Positions 1 through 5,706 of a stretch of DNA of 14,648 bases are shown piece by piece; the stretch's first letter is position 1, and each line of letters starts with the position of its first letter. The stretch covers positions 1 to 14,648 of the forward strand of contig NZ_QUEM01000047.1 of assembly GCF_003477995.1 (NCBI RefSeq). Direction: 5' to 3'. The notes below the pieces were generated by a model. The model was not told where the DNA came from. It saw nothing but the letters and a program-made list of their open reading frames with translations, and searched no databases. This stretch comes from Bacteroides sp. OF04-15BH (lineage in GTDB: Bacteria; Bacteroidota; Bacteroidia; Bacteroidales; Bacteroidaceae). Both the position numbers and the translations under genes were made by a program.

Positions 1-903
1 TATCATGCCCATATCGTTTTCGACTGGATGAACCACGAAACCGGAAAGAGCAGAAAGCTCAATGACGAGGATATGGCAGCCATGCAGACCTTGGCTTCCA
101 ATATACTTCTGATGGAACGTGGGCAGGCAAAAGCTGTCACTGGTAAGGAGCACTTGGAGCGAAACGATTTCATCATAAAAAAACAGAAAGCCGAACTGCA
201 ACGTATAGAGGAAACCAAACGACACAAGGAGCAACAGGTAAGCCTTGCCGAGCAAGAACTCAAACAAGTAAAAGCAGAGATACGCACGGACAAACTCAAA
301 AGTGCAGCTACCGATGTAGCCACTGCCATAACCAGTGGTGTAGGTTCTCTTTTCGGAAGTGGAAAGTTGAAAGATTTAGAACAATCTAACGAGAATTTAC
401 GTCATGAAATTGCCAAACGTGACAAGGGCATTGATGAATTAAAAGCCAAGATGCAACAAATGCAGGAACAGCATAGTAAGCAGATTCGTAACCTGCAAGG
501 AATACATAATCAAGAACTTGAAGCCAAAGACAAGGAAATTTCACGATTGAACGCCATTCTTGAAAAAGCGTTCAACTGGTTCCCATTGCTCAAAGAAATG
601 TTGAGAATGGAAAAGCTCTGCTATGCCATCGGATTTACCAAAGATATGATAAACAGTCTTTTGACAAAAAAGGAAGCTATCAGATGCAATGGTAGGATTT
701 ATTCCGAAGAACACAAACGTAAGTTTGACATCAAGAATGATATTTTCAAGGTGGAAAAGAATCCAACCGATGATAGCAAACTGATACTGACCATAAACAG
801 ACAGCCGATAGGCGAATGGTTTAAGGAGCAATGGGAAAAATTAAGGCAAGGTTTGCGACAATTAGCAGAAGAACCAAGAAAAAGTAGAGGATTCAGAATG
901 TAA
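1..903 (+). CDS. MobV/Pre-family relaxase, C-terminal part (5' end outside window)
   Basis: The frame is open from the first base, so this is the 3' portion of a gene that starts upstream; the ATG at 28 is internal. The first residues read YHAHIVFDWMNHETGKS. This matches the histidine-rich metal-binding motif of MobV (Pre/Mob, plasmid recombination) relaxases, which nick oriT and pilot the strand during mobilization. After it comes a long charged coiled-coil stretch (roughly residues 45-190 of the visible part), interrupted by a small hydrophobic Gly/Ser segment (ITSGVGSLFGSGK). A C-terminal domain of unknown function has WFPLLKEMLRMEKLCYAIGF at its start. This layout, catalytic domain then coiled coil, is usual for Bacteroides MobV proteins. 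The nicking tyrosine or histidine region is not visible. The family call is confident from the motif and coiled coil. The protein is unrelated to the MobP relaxase at the other end of the window. Confidence 0.85.
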   Translation, partial: YHAHIVFDWMNHETGKSRKLNDEDMAAMQTLASNILLMERGQAKAVTGKEHLERNDFIIKKQKAELQRIEETKRHKEQQVSLAEQELKQVKAEIRTDKLKSAATDVATAITSGVGSLFGSGKLKDLEQSNENLRHEIAKRDKGIDELKAKMQQMQEQHSKQIRNLQGIHNQELEAKDKEISRLNAILEKAFNWFPLLKEMLRMEKLCYAIGFTKDMINSLLTKKEAIRCNGRIYSEEHKRKFDIKNDIFKVEKNPTDDSKLILTINRQPIGEWFKEQWEKLRQGLRQLAEEPRKSRGFRM

Positions 904-914
904 TTATGATAGTA

Positions 915-948
915 TTTGATTGTATCTCAATAAAATTAAATATCTTTG
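915..948 (+). promoter_or_regulatory. Bacteroidetes-type promoter of the structured leader
   Basis: A -33 TTTG (915-918) and a -7 TATCTTTG (941-948) are separated by 22 bp. This fits the Bacteroides primary-sigma consensus TTTG / TAnnTTTG, although the spacing is slightly long. Transcription would start near 953-956, giving a leader of about 265 nt before the ATG at 1222. Confidence 0.6.
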
Positions 949-954
949 TAAGCG

Positions 955-1221
955 GATTGAGGCTACTCTATCCAAGACATATTAGAATTTAGAAGAAGCG
1001 TTATGCTTATTTCTTGCGAATGAAAACCTGAGAAACTTTCAAACGTGTACAAGAATAGCATAGTGGTTCTCACGCTATAGCGTGGGCTGCTATTGTTACA
1101 TCTGTACACAAAGGTTTTCTCAGGACCTTCATTCAAAGACGTGGCATTACAGTTCCACGCTTCGTGATATTATAAAGTCCTTGTGACAGCTGGAGGTGTA
1201 TAATTAAAACAGTTAGTTGAT
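955..1221 (+). promoter_or_regulatory. Long structured 5' leader RNA with nested hairpins (unassigned family)
   Basis: This gap has no gene of normal size. It contains a set of nested complementary arms: 1018-1024 with 1128-1134 (GAATGAA/TTCATTC), 1027-1039 with 1110-1124 (CCTGAGAAA/TTTCTCAGG extended by CTTT/AAAG), 1045-1051 with 1103-1109 (GTGTACA/TGTACAC) and 1054-1060 with 1088-1094 (AATAGCA/TGCTATT). The tip is the palindrome CACGCTATAGCGTG (1071-1084). Together they make a rod of about 117 nt. A further small stem, CGTGG/CCACG, lies at about 1141-1160. An unusual strong Shine-Dalgarno-like GGAGGT (1192-1197) sits 24 nt before the next ATG, too far to serve it directly. The element could be a cis-regulatory leader for the exported-protein genes or an independent small RNA. 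I cannot assign it to a named RNA family. Confidence 0.5.
1003..1023 (+). CDS. Possible leader peptide MLISCE
   Basis: A six-codon reading frame (ATG 1003, TGA 1021-1023) is preceded by the purine-rich AGAAGAAG. It ends exactly inside the 5' outer arm of the long hairpin (1018-1024). A ribosome ending here would cover the base of the rod, as in translational-attenuation leaders. Nothing proves translation; a frame this short also occurs by chance. Confidence 0.2.
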   Translation: MLISCE

Positions 1222-1557
1222 ATGAAACAGAATATATGCGTGGTAATATTTTTATTGCTTTCAACCATATGTAAAGCCCAAACATTCATATACCCCCAAA
1301 ACGATTCTATCCTGACAGAATATAATGATGGAAAATTTTGGGCTTATTTAAACAAAAATGATTTTGTTGTAGGTCTTTCATGCTTTGAGGAAAAAGATGA
1401 TTATGGAAAATACTATCACTTGGATATTTTTATCAAGAATTTAAGTGAAACCCCAATTGTATTCCAACCTGATAGCGTACACTCTAATCTACTAACAAAA
1501 AAAGATGATACTTTAAAACTTGAAGTATATACAAATGAAGAATATCAAAAAAAATAA
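1222..1557 (+). CDS. Exported protein of unknown function, N-terminal part of frame-split gene
   Basis: The 111-residue product starts with a clear signal peptide (MKQNICVVIFLLLSTICKAQ, cleavage near residue 19), so it is exported to the periplasm or outer membrane. The mature part looks like a small beta-rich domain (for example YYHLDIFIKNLSETPIVFQPDSV), with no motif I can name. The frame stops at TAA (1555-1557) directly after CAA AAA AAA. The -1 frame continues from the same A tract without a stop and yields a plausible C-terminal half ending at 1940, so the intact product would be about 239 residues. The stop therefore reflects a frameshift mutation, a homopolymer sequencing error, or programmed slippage. 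The ATG at 1222 is the only start that gives a proper signal peptide. The function is unknown. Confidence 0.7.
   Translation: MKQNICVVIFLLLSTICKAQTFIYPQNDSILTEYNDGKFWAYLNKNDFVVGLSCFEEKDDYGKYYHLDIFIKNLSETPIVFQPDSVHSNLLTKKDDTLKLEVYTNEEYQKK
1548..1554 (+). other. A_AAA_AAA slippery heptamer before in-frame stop
   Basis: An A8 run (1547-1554) contains a heptamer in the exact register X_XXY_YYZ, with zero-frame codons AAA (1549-1551) and AAA (1552-1554) followed by TAA. A -1 slip rejoins the downstream frame. No strong hairpin is obvious immediately downstream, which weakens a programmed-frameshift reading. Slippage by polymerase or mutation in the run is equally possible. Confidence 0.45.
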
Positions 1558-1577
1558 AACGCTCACAAGCATGGGCT

Positions 1578-1940
1578 ATGGCATTATATGGAATCTCTGC
1601 CGGCATTAATGCAGGAACAGCAGGATATTCAACATCCTATTCTACGTCTTATTCTTCTAATGGTTATGCTTACACTACCATAACCAATCATTATGACGCT
1701 AATGCAGCATACCAAGCAAATGTCGCATCTACCAATCAAATGCTTACATTAGGACAAATGATGGATAATGACCGAACTATACGTGAACAAGGATATTTAA
1801 AAACCACAACTATTTATCCCGATGAAGCTATTATTGGCTATATGAATATTAAAAGGAAAAAAGGTAAGATTTTGATTGTAAACATTCCCATCGGAGATTA
1901 TATTTATACTTTCAAATGGGATGTAAATAGGAAGAAATAA
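1578..1940 (+). CDS. C-terminal part of the frame-split exported protein
   Basis: This reading frame is open from the A8 tract (about 1548). It reads KKIKRSQAWAMALYGISAG before and across the ATG at 1578, so that ATG is probably internal rather than a true start. The segment is rich in Gly, Ser, Thr and Tyr (GTAGYSTSYSTSYSSNGYAY), then becomes charged and beta-rich and ends in YTFKWDVNRKK. On its own it lacks a signal peptide, whereas fused to the preceding half it makes one exported protein of about 239 residues. I know no function for it. From memory, similar Bacteroides proteins carry this Ser/Tyr-rich block in the middle of a single chain, but I cannot verify that here. If no slippage occurs, this half is dead. 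Confidence 0.55.
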   Translation: MALYGISAGINAGTAGYSTSYSTSYSSNGYAYTTITNHYDANAAYQANVASTNQMLTLGQMMDNDRTIREQGYLKTTTIYPDEAIIGYMNIKRKKGKILIVNIPIGDYIYTFKWDVNRKK

Positions 1941-1995
1941 ATACAGTAATAGCTATACTATTACCCTTAATTTTAATCACTTAAATGATTTACCT

Positions 1996-2439
1996 ATGAA
2001 GAAACTTACGATTATTTTTTATTTATTTTTAATTCCATTATGTGTTTTTGCACAAAATGAAAGTTCCATTTCACATACCAAAACAGTTAATGATTCTACT
2101 TTGATTAAAATACATGCTATTGTAGAAGATATAGATTTTCGTATGCATGGACTTGATAGATACAAGCTATATCCAACAGAAAATATATATAATTTTCTGC
2201 AATTAGATACAATGACAGGGAAAATAGAAATTGTACAATGGTCTTTGGATGATGATAAAGAAGGTTCTGCAACCCTTAATAACGAAGACCTATCTCTTGG
2301 TACAGGCTGTGGAACATTTGAATTATATCCAACAAAAAATATATATCAATTTCTTTTGTTAGATAAAGTAACAGGAAGAAGATGGCATGTTCAATGGGGA
2401 TTTGAATCAAGTAAAAGATGGATAAAAAGAATCTATTAA
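1996..2439 (+). CDS. Exported protein with two copies of a LYPTxNIYxFLxLDxxTG repeat
   Basis: The 147-residue product has a typical signal peptide (MKKLTIIFYLFLIPLCVFAQ, cleavage after residue 19 or 20) with no good lipobox, so it is probably soluble in the periplasm or secreted. The mature chain contains two repeats, residues 56-82 and 108-134, offset by exactly 52 residues and sharing LYPTxNIYxFLxLDxxTG and a closing VQW. The DNA of the repeats is also very similar (TATCCAACA followed by an A/T stretch at about 2169 and 2325), which points to internal duplication. The protein ends in RWIKRIY. It lies 55 bp after the split gene and 9 bp before the NERD gene, so probably in one transcription unit. 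I recall this repeat in other Bacteroidales exported proteins; its function is unknown to me. Confidence 0.75.
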   Translation: MKKLTIIFYLFLIPLCVFAQNESSISHTKTVNDSTLIKIHAIVEDIDFRMHGLDRYKLYPTENIYNFLQLDTMTGKIEIVQWSLDDDKEGSATLNNEDLSLGTGCGTFELYPTKNIYQFLLLDKVTGRRWHVQWGFESSKRWIKRIY

Positions 2440-2448
2440 ATCAGTAAT

Positions 2449-3189
2449 ATGCATATTGCCATCACCGTTATCTTTTTTGCAGTGGTAATCTTTATTAAAT
2501 TGAAGATGCCAATGTGGAAAGGCAAGTATTCTGAAAAACTTGTGAATAACAAGATTCAAGAGTTACCAGAAGAGTATGTTGTTTTTAATGATTTACTATT
2601 CGAAAGTAACGGATATTCAACACAAATTGACCATATTGTAGTTTCACCTTATGGTGTCTTTGTAATTGAAACAAAGGGATATAAAGGTTGGATTTTGGGC
2701 AGAGAGAACGGTGAATACTGGACGCAAACCATCTATAAAAGTAAACATCAATTTTACAATCCGATAAAACAAAACGCTGGACATGTAAGATTTTTGCATC
2801 ATTTGCTCAAATGTTCAACGGATATACTTTTTATTCCAATTGTCGTTTTCAATAACAGTGCGGAATTAAAAGTGCATGCTGACAATAACATAGTTGTAAA
2901 CAGATATAATCTAAAACGTGCTATATTACAATACAGAACTGCTGTTCTTAATCAGGAGACCATAAATTGGATAATACAGACAATTAACCAGAATCGCATA
3001 ATCGCTGATAAAGAGAAACTAAAACAGCATAAGCATAACGCAAAGGCTCGGCAATACAGAAGTTCACGCCTAATAAATCAAGGTGTTTGTCCTCAATGCG
3101 GAGGACATCTCATTTTGAGGAAAGGCAAGTACGGCACTTTCTATGGATGTTCAAACTTTCCCACATGCAAGTTTACCATAAACTCATAA
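2449..3189 (+). CDS. Membrane-anchored NERD-domain protein with topoisomerase-type zinc finger
   Basis: The 246-residue product starts with one hydrophobic helix (residues 2-19) followed by basic residues, so the rest should face the cytoplasm. A NERD (nuclease-related) domain covers about residues 24-145. The PD-(D/E)XK-like residues are visible as Asp61 in QIDHIVVSPYG and Glu74/Lys76 in FVIETKGYKG. The C-terminus is a topoisomerase I-type zinc ribbon (Cys214, Cys217, Cys234, Cys240; CPQCGG and YGCSNFPTC), which suggests nucleic-acid binding. NERD plus this zinc finger is a recurrent arrangement in bacteria. Nuclease activity is likely from the motif but the substrate is unknown, and roles in defence or DNA processing are inference. 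The start at 2449 follows the previous stop by 9 bp. The gene is convergent with the Fic gene, 25 bp away. Confidence 0.85.
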   Translation: MHIAITVIFFAVVIFIKLKMPMWKGKYSEKLVNNKIQELPEEYVVFNDLLFESNGYSTQIDHIVVSPYGVFVIETKGYKGWILGRENGEYWTQTIYKSKHQFYNPIKQNAGHVRFLHHLLKCSTDILFIPIVVFNNSAELKVHADNNIVVNRYNLKRAILQYRTAVLNQETINWIIQTINQNRIIADKEKLKQHKHNAKARQYRSSRLINQGVCPQCGGHLILRKGKYGTFYGCSNFPTCKFTINS

Positions 3190-3214
3190 ATAGCAATCCT
3201 TGTTTTATATAGTA

Positions 3215-4024
3215 TCAGAACATAAAACTAAACCCTTTCTTTCGTGATACATTGAATCGTTCAATTTCTATAGAAAGTGATTTCTTCAACTGCCTTGCCA
3301 TAAAGTCCAAAAACGGCTGATTAGTTTCTTCATTCTGACATTGGCGCAGGGAAAGAATATATTCTTCTCTATCTTCTTTAAATATTTTGGTCGGAAAAAG
3401 GTGATAACAAAATTGGATGTAGTTCATCAGTAATCGAGCCGTTCTTCCGTTGCCATCCACCCACGGATGAATAGTTACTAAATTAAGGTGGGCATTAAAG
3501 CTCAATTCGTATTGTTCTCGAAGTGTTCCCATTTTTTTTTGCTTCTCTTGAAGAATCGCACAAAGTTCATCCACCTTAGCAGGAACTTTCAAATAGTTCA
3601 TATAAGAATGTCCACCAACACCAGCCGTAACACCACATAGACGGAACTCTCCTTTAGAAGAATCAAAAGAGCCGCCCAACACACTGTGAACGCTGCCAGT
3701 AGTACGCATCAACATTGCATTCAACCTTTTCAGAAAAGCAGGAGTTATAGGTACAAGACTGCCTGATTCAGTTTTGGCAAGTTCATACGCTTGCTTCAAA
3801 TCTTCATTCATCAGATGATGCACAAGCGGTTTCCCTTTCGCTGTTACTCCCTCGTCAAAGAGAAGCTGCGTATCAAGTTCGGTCAACGTTGAGCCTTCTA
3901 TGGCTGTGGAATGGGTAATGAGAGAATAAAGGTAGTACTTGTCATAGTCCACCGCTTCACTGATACCAAGTTTTTGAAACTTCTGGTACAACAGTTCTAT
4001 TTCTTGCCAAACACCTTGTTCCAT
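3215..4024 (-). CDS. Fic-domain protein (probable AMP transferase) with N-terminal inhibitory helix
   Basis: The 269-residue product has the full Fic core HPWVDGNGRTARL (His186 catalytic, Asp190 and Arg194 for metal and phosphate binding). It also has an upstream GEFR element (residues 125-128) that resembles the substrate-binding flap region. Fic proteins usually transfer AMP from ATP to a hydroxyl group of a target protein. Near the N-terminus STAIEG (39-44) fits the inhibitory-helix motif [S/T]xxxE[G/N], so the enzyme is probably auto-inhibited by Glu43 and needs no separate antitoxin gene; none is seen beside it. The length is shorter than many chromosomal Fic proteins, but the domain is complete. 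A well-formed minus-strand promoter lies directly upstream. A weak 7-bp inverted repeat (GTTTTAT/ATAAAAC, 3202-3228) at the convergent end may help termination. The target is unknown. Confidence 0.9.
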   Translation of the reverse strand: MEQGVWQEIELLYQKFQKLGISEAVDYDKYYLYSLITHSTAIEGSTLTELDTQLLFDEGVTAKGKPLVHHLMNEDLKQAYELAKTESGSLVPITPAFLKRLNAMLMRTTGSVHSVLGGSFDSSKGEFRLCGVTAGVGGHSYMNYLKVPAKVDELCAILQEKQKKMGTLREQYELSFNAHLNLVTIHPWVDGNGRTARLLMNYIQFCYHLFPTKIFKEDREEYILSLRQCQNEETNQPFLDFMARQLKKSLSIEIERFNVSRKKGFSFMF

Positions 4025-4054
4025 TACTTTTATTTAATAGGCTTTATTTCTTTT

Positions 4055-4086
4055 CAAAGGTAACTTATTTACTACGTTCAACCAAA
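4055..4086 (-). promoter_or_regulatory. Promoter of the Fic gene
   Basis: On the minus strand a -33 TTTG (4086-4083) and a -7 TACCTTTG (4062-4055) are separated by 20 bp, a perfect match to the Bacteroides consensus. The start of transcription would be about 25 bp before the Fic ATG at 4024. Confidence 0.7.
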
Positions 4087-4120
4087 AGAAATAATGACTT
4101 ACTGCTATATTTTTTGCACG

Positions 4121-4142
4121 TGTGGGGAAAATGTGGGGAAAA
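4121..4142. repeat. Tandem 11-bp repeat TGTGGGGAAAA x2
   Basis: Two exact, adjacent copies (4121-4131 and 4132-4142) lie about 55 bp left of the putative att core. Short direct repeats beside a core site are typical of integrase arm-type or accessory-protein sites. They could also be a relic of a coding sequence from an earlier integrase end. The function is inferred from position only. Confidence 0.4.
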
Positions 4143-4156
4143 TTCAAGCAAAAGAA

Positions 4157-4191
4157 AAAGCTAAGTATTGAATTATCAAATACTTAGCTTT
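4157..4191 (+). terminator. Intrinsic-terminator-like hairpin beside the att region
   Basis: A 13-bp perfect stem (AAAGCTAAGTATT at 4157-4169 with AATACTTAGCTTT at 4179-4191) has a 9-nt loop and is followed by TTTCTTTCTT-like sequence. It could insulate the element to its right from transcription entering from the left. The stem is AT-rich, so strength is uncertain. Confidence 0.5.
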
Positions 4192-4195
4192 CTTT

Positions 4196-4218
4196 CTTGT
4201 ACCCAGACCCGGTACAAG
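4196..4218. other. Candidate att core: 8-bp inverted repeat around a 7-bp spacer
   Basis: The arms CTTGTACC (4196-4203) and GGTACAAG (4211-4218) are perfect inverted repeats flanking the 7-bp spacer CAGACCC. Two inverted integrase-binding sites around a crossover region of about 7 bp is the standard plan of a tyrosine-recombinase core site. The integrase gene starts 240 bp away, as expected for the integrase-proximal end of an integrated element. The other att end would lie outside the window, so the call cannot be confirmed by a matching direct repeat. Confidence 0.45.
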
Positions 4219-4326
4219 GCATAGAAATCATAGGAAAACAAAAGAATTTATCTTCCTTATTATCAATAATTTGCATATTTCCTATTTTCTCTATTTTTGC
4301 CATATTTTGCCCATTTTCCGTTATTC

Positions 4327-4348
4327 AGTACACTTTTAGTACACTTTG
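4327..4348. repeat. Tandem 11-bp repeat AGTACACTTT(T/G) x2 over the integrase -33 box
   Basis: Two adjacent copies (4327-4337 and 4338-4348) differ only at the last base. The second contains the TTTG taken as the -33 box of the integrase promoter, so a protein bound here could repress or activate integrase transcription. Confidence 0.4.
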
Positions 4349-4374
4349 AAATATCATTTTCTTTTGTACCTTTG
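4345..4374 (+). promoter_or_regulatory. Promoter of the integrase gene
   Basis: A -33 TTTG (4345-4348) and a -7 TACCTTTG (4367-4374) are 18 bp apart, matching the Bacteroides consensus with slightly short spacing. Transcription would begin near 4380, leaving about 75 nt before the ATG. That leader contains CCCG...CGGG, which could pair around the start-proximal sequence. Confidence 0.6.
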
Positions 4375-4457
4375 CGATATCGGAAAACAAAAGAAAATCA
4401 ACTATTTAGCGTAATCACCCGGTTATGGTACCTAAATCGGGATAAAACCTCTAAACA

Positions 4458-5681
4458 ATGGCAAAGTTAGAAAATAAAACGAAAGAAAACCCCAAGTTAG
4501 AGCAAAATAAGCTCTCGGATGGTAGAATCAGCCTTTACTTAGAGTATTATTTAGGTAGAGAGGAAAAGCCCGTATTAGATGAAAACGGCAATCAAGTGTA
4601 CTATGATAGTGGAAAGATGCAAGGTAAGCCCAAGTTTGCAGTAAAGCACAACAGGCGAAAAGAAAACCTTAGTCTGTATCTGATAGATAAGCCCCGTACC
4701 CCTGCGGAACGCCAGCAGAACAAAGAAACTTTGGAACTCGCCATGCGCATACGTGCGGAGCGTGAGCAGGAGTTTAAAGAAAGTATGTTGGGCTATCGGT
4801 TGAAAAAAGATAGAACAGTCAATTTCTTAGACTATTTCCAAGCCTATATCAACAGTTATACCAAGAAAGATATTCGCATGGTACAAATTGCGCTTAGCCG
4901 TTTTAAGGACTTCTTAAAAGAGCAATACCCAATGAATGAGTTTAGTATCAAACCGGAATTCATTACTAAAGAAATGATGGAACAGTTTGTAGCCTATCTG
5001 CAATCTCGAAGTGTGGGCGAGGGTGCTAAAAGCATTTTCCAGCGTTTCAAGAAAGTTATTCGCTATGCGATAGACCATGATGTTATGCTGAAAGACCCCT
5101 GCAAAGGCGTTACCTGCAAAGTGGATAGTCAGATTCTTCGGAAAGATGTACTTTCTCCCGAAGAAATACAAAAGCTGGTGGCTTGCCATTATGATAATGA
5201 AAATCCGACAGTCAGACGGGCTTTCATCTTTTGCCTGTATTGCGGTCTGCGCTTCTGCGATGTGAAAGACCTTACTTATAAGAACGTGGACTATGCCAAT
5301 AGATTATTGAAGTTCGAGCAAAACAAGACTAAGGGACATTCAGCCAGCAGCGGTGTGGTTATCCCTCTGAATGACGGTCTGTTATCCATTATTGGTGAAG
5401 CTCCGGCAGACAAAGATTGCTTGATATTTGATTTGCCCTCATACGAAAGCTGCTGTAAGTCTGTAAAGCGTTGGGTAAAAAGAGCCGGAATAGACAAACA
5501 TATAAGCTGGCATTGTGCCCGACATTCGTTTGCCGTGAACATTCTGAACAATGGGGCAAATATCAAAACCGTAGCCAGCCTTTTAGGTCATAGCGGATTG
5601 AAACATACGGAAAAATACACCCGTGCGGTGGATAAATTGAAAGAGGAAGCAATAAACAGCTTGCCCGAACTAAAGTTTTAA
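4458..5681 (+). CDS. Tyrosine recombinase / element integrase
   Basis: The 407-residue product has the normal length for Bacteroidales mobile-element integrases. The N-terminal part (about 20-110) is an arm-binding-like region, about 120-215 is the SAM-like core-binding domain, and about 230-395 is the catalytic domain. The catalytic residues are all visible: Arg265 (CGLRFCDV), a lysine near 290-292, His352 and Arg355 (WHCARHSF), His378 (LLGHSG) and the nucleophile Tyr387 (HTEKYTR). The enzyme should insert and excise the element through the att core just upstream. The gene is followed after 25 bp by the DUF1016 gene, which has its own -7 box. The start at 4458 leaves a complete N-terminus and lies downstream of a good promoter. 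No truncation is seen. Confidence 0.95.
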   Translation: MAKLENKTKENPKLEQNKLSDGRISLYLEYYLGREEKPVLDENGNQVYYDSGKMQGKPKFAVKHNRRKENLSLYLIDKPRTPAERQQNKETLELAMRIRAEREQEFKESMLGYRLKKDRTVNFLDYFQAYINSYTKKDIRMVQIALSRFKDFLKEQYPMNEFSIKPEFITKEMMEQFVAYLQSRSVGEGAKSIFQRFKKVIRYAIDHDVMLKDPCKGVTCKVDSQILRKDVLSPEEIQKLVACHYDNENPTVRRAFIFCLYCGLRFCDVKDLTYKNVDYANRLLKFEQNKTKGHSASSGVVIPLNDGLLSIIGEAPADKDCLIFDLPSYESCCKSVKRWVKRAGIDKHISWHCARHSFAVNILNNGANIKTVASLLGHSGLKHTEKYTRAVDKLKEEAINSLPELKF

Positions 5682-5693
5682 CCATAAAAGACT

Positions 5694-5701
5694 TATCTTT
5701 G
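5694..5701 (+). promoter_or_regulatory. -7 box placing transcription start at or next to the DUF1016 ATG
   Basis: TATCTTTG matches TAnnTTTG exactly, although there is no clear -33 TTTG near 5670-5675. Transcription would start about 4-6 bp after the box, essentially at the ATG (5707). The message may therefore be leaderless or nearly so. Confidence 0.4.
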
Positions 5702-5706
5702 TAACT

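Larger units (their letters stand above)
4233..4395. repeat. 14-bp direct repeat GGAAAACAAAAGAA flanking the integrase promoter region
   Basis: Exact copies occur at 4233-4246 (just right of the putative core) and 4382-4395 (just after the integrase promoter), 149 bp apart. The spacing and location suit integrase arm-type sites that would let the integrase bridge core and arm or autoregulate its own gene. This is inference from arrangement. Confidence 0.4.

Noticed and set aside
1192..1197. GGAGGT as the ribosome binding site of the gene at 1222
   Set aside because: It is 24 nt from the ATG, well beyond functional spacing, and no ATG lies closer; kept only as an odd feature of the leader.
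4198..4212. Sequence resembling the 3' end of a tRNA on the minus strand (CCGGGTCTGGGTAC), as a tRNA-targeted att site
   Set aside because: Only about 14 bases fit, there is no T-loop consensus or anticodon arm next to it, and the match is explained by the TTGTACC/GGTACAA inverted repeat.
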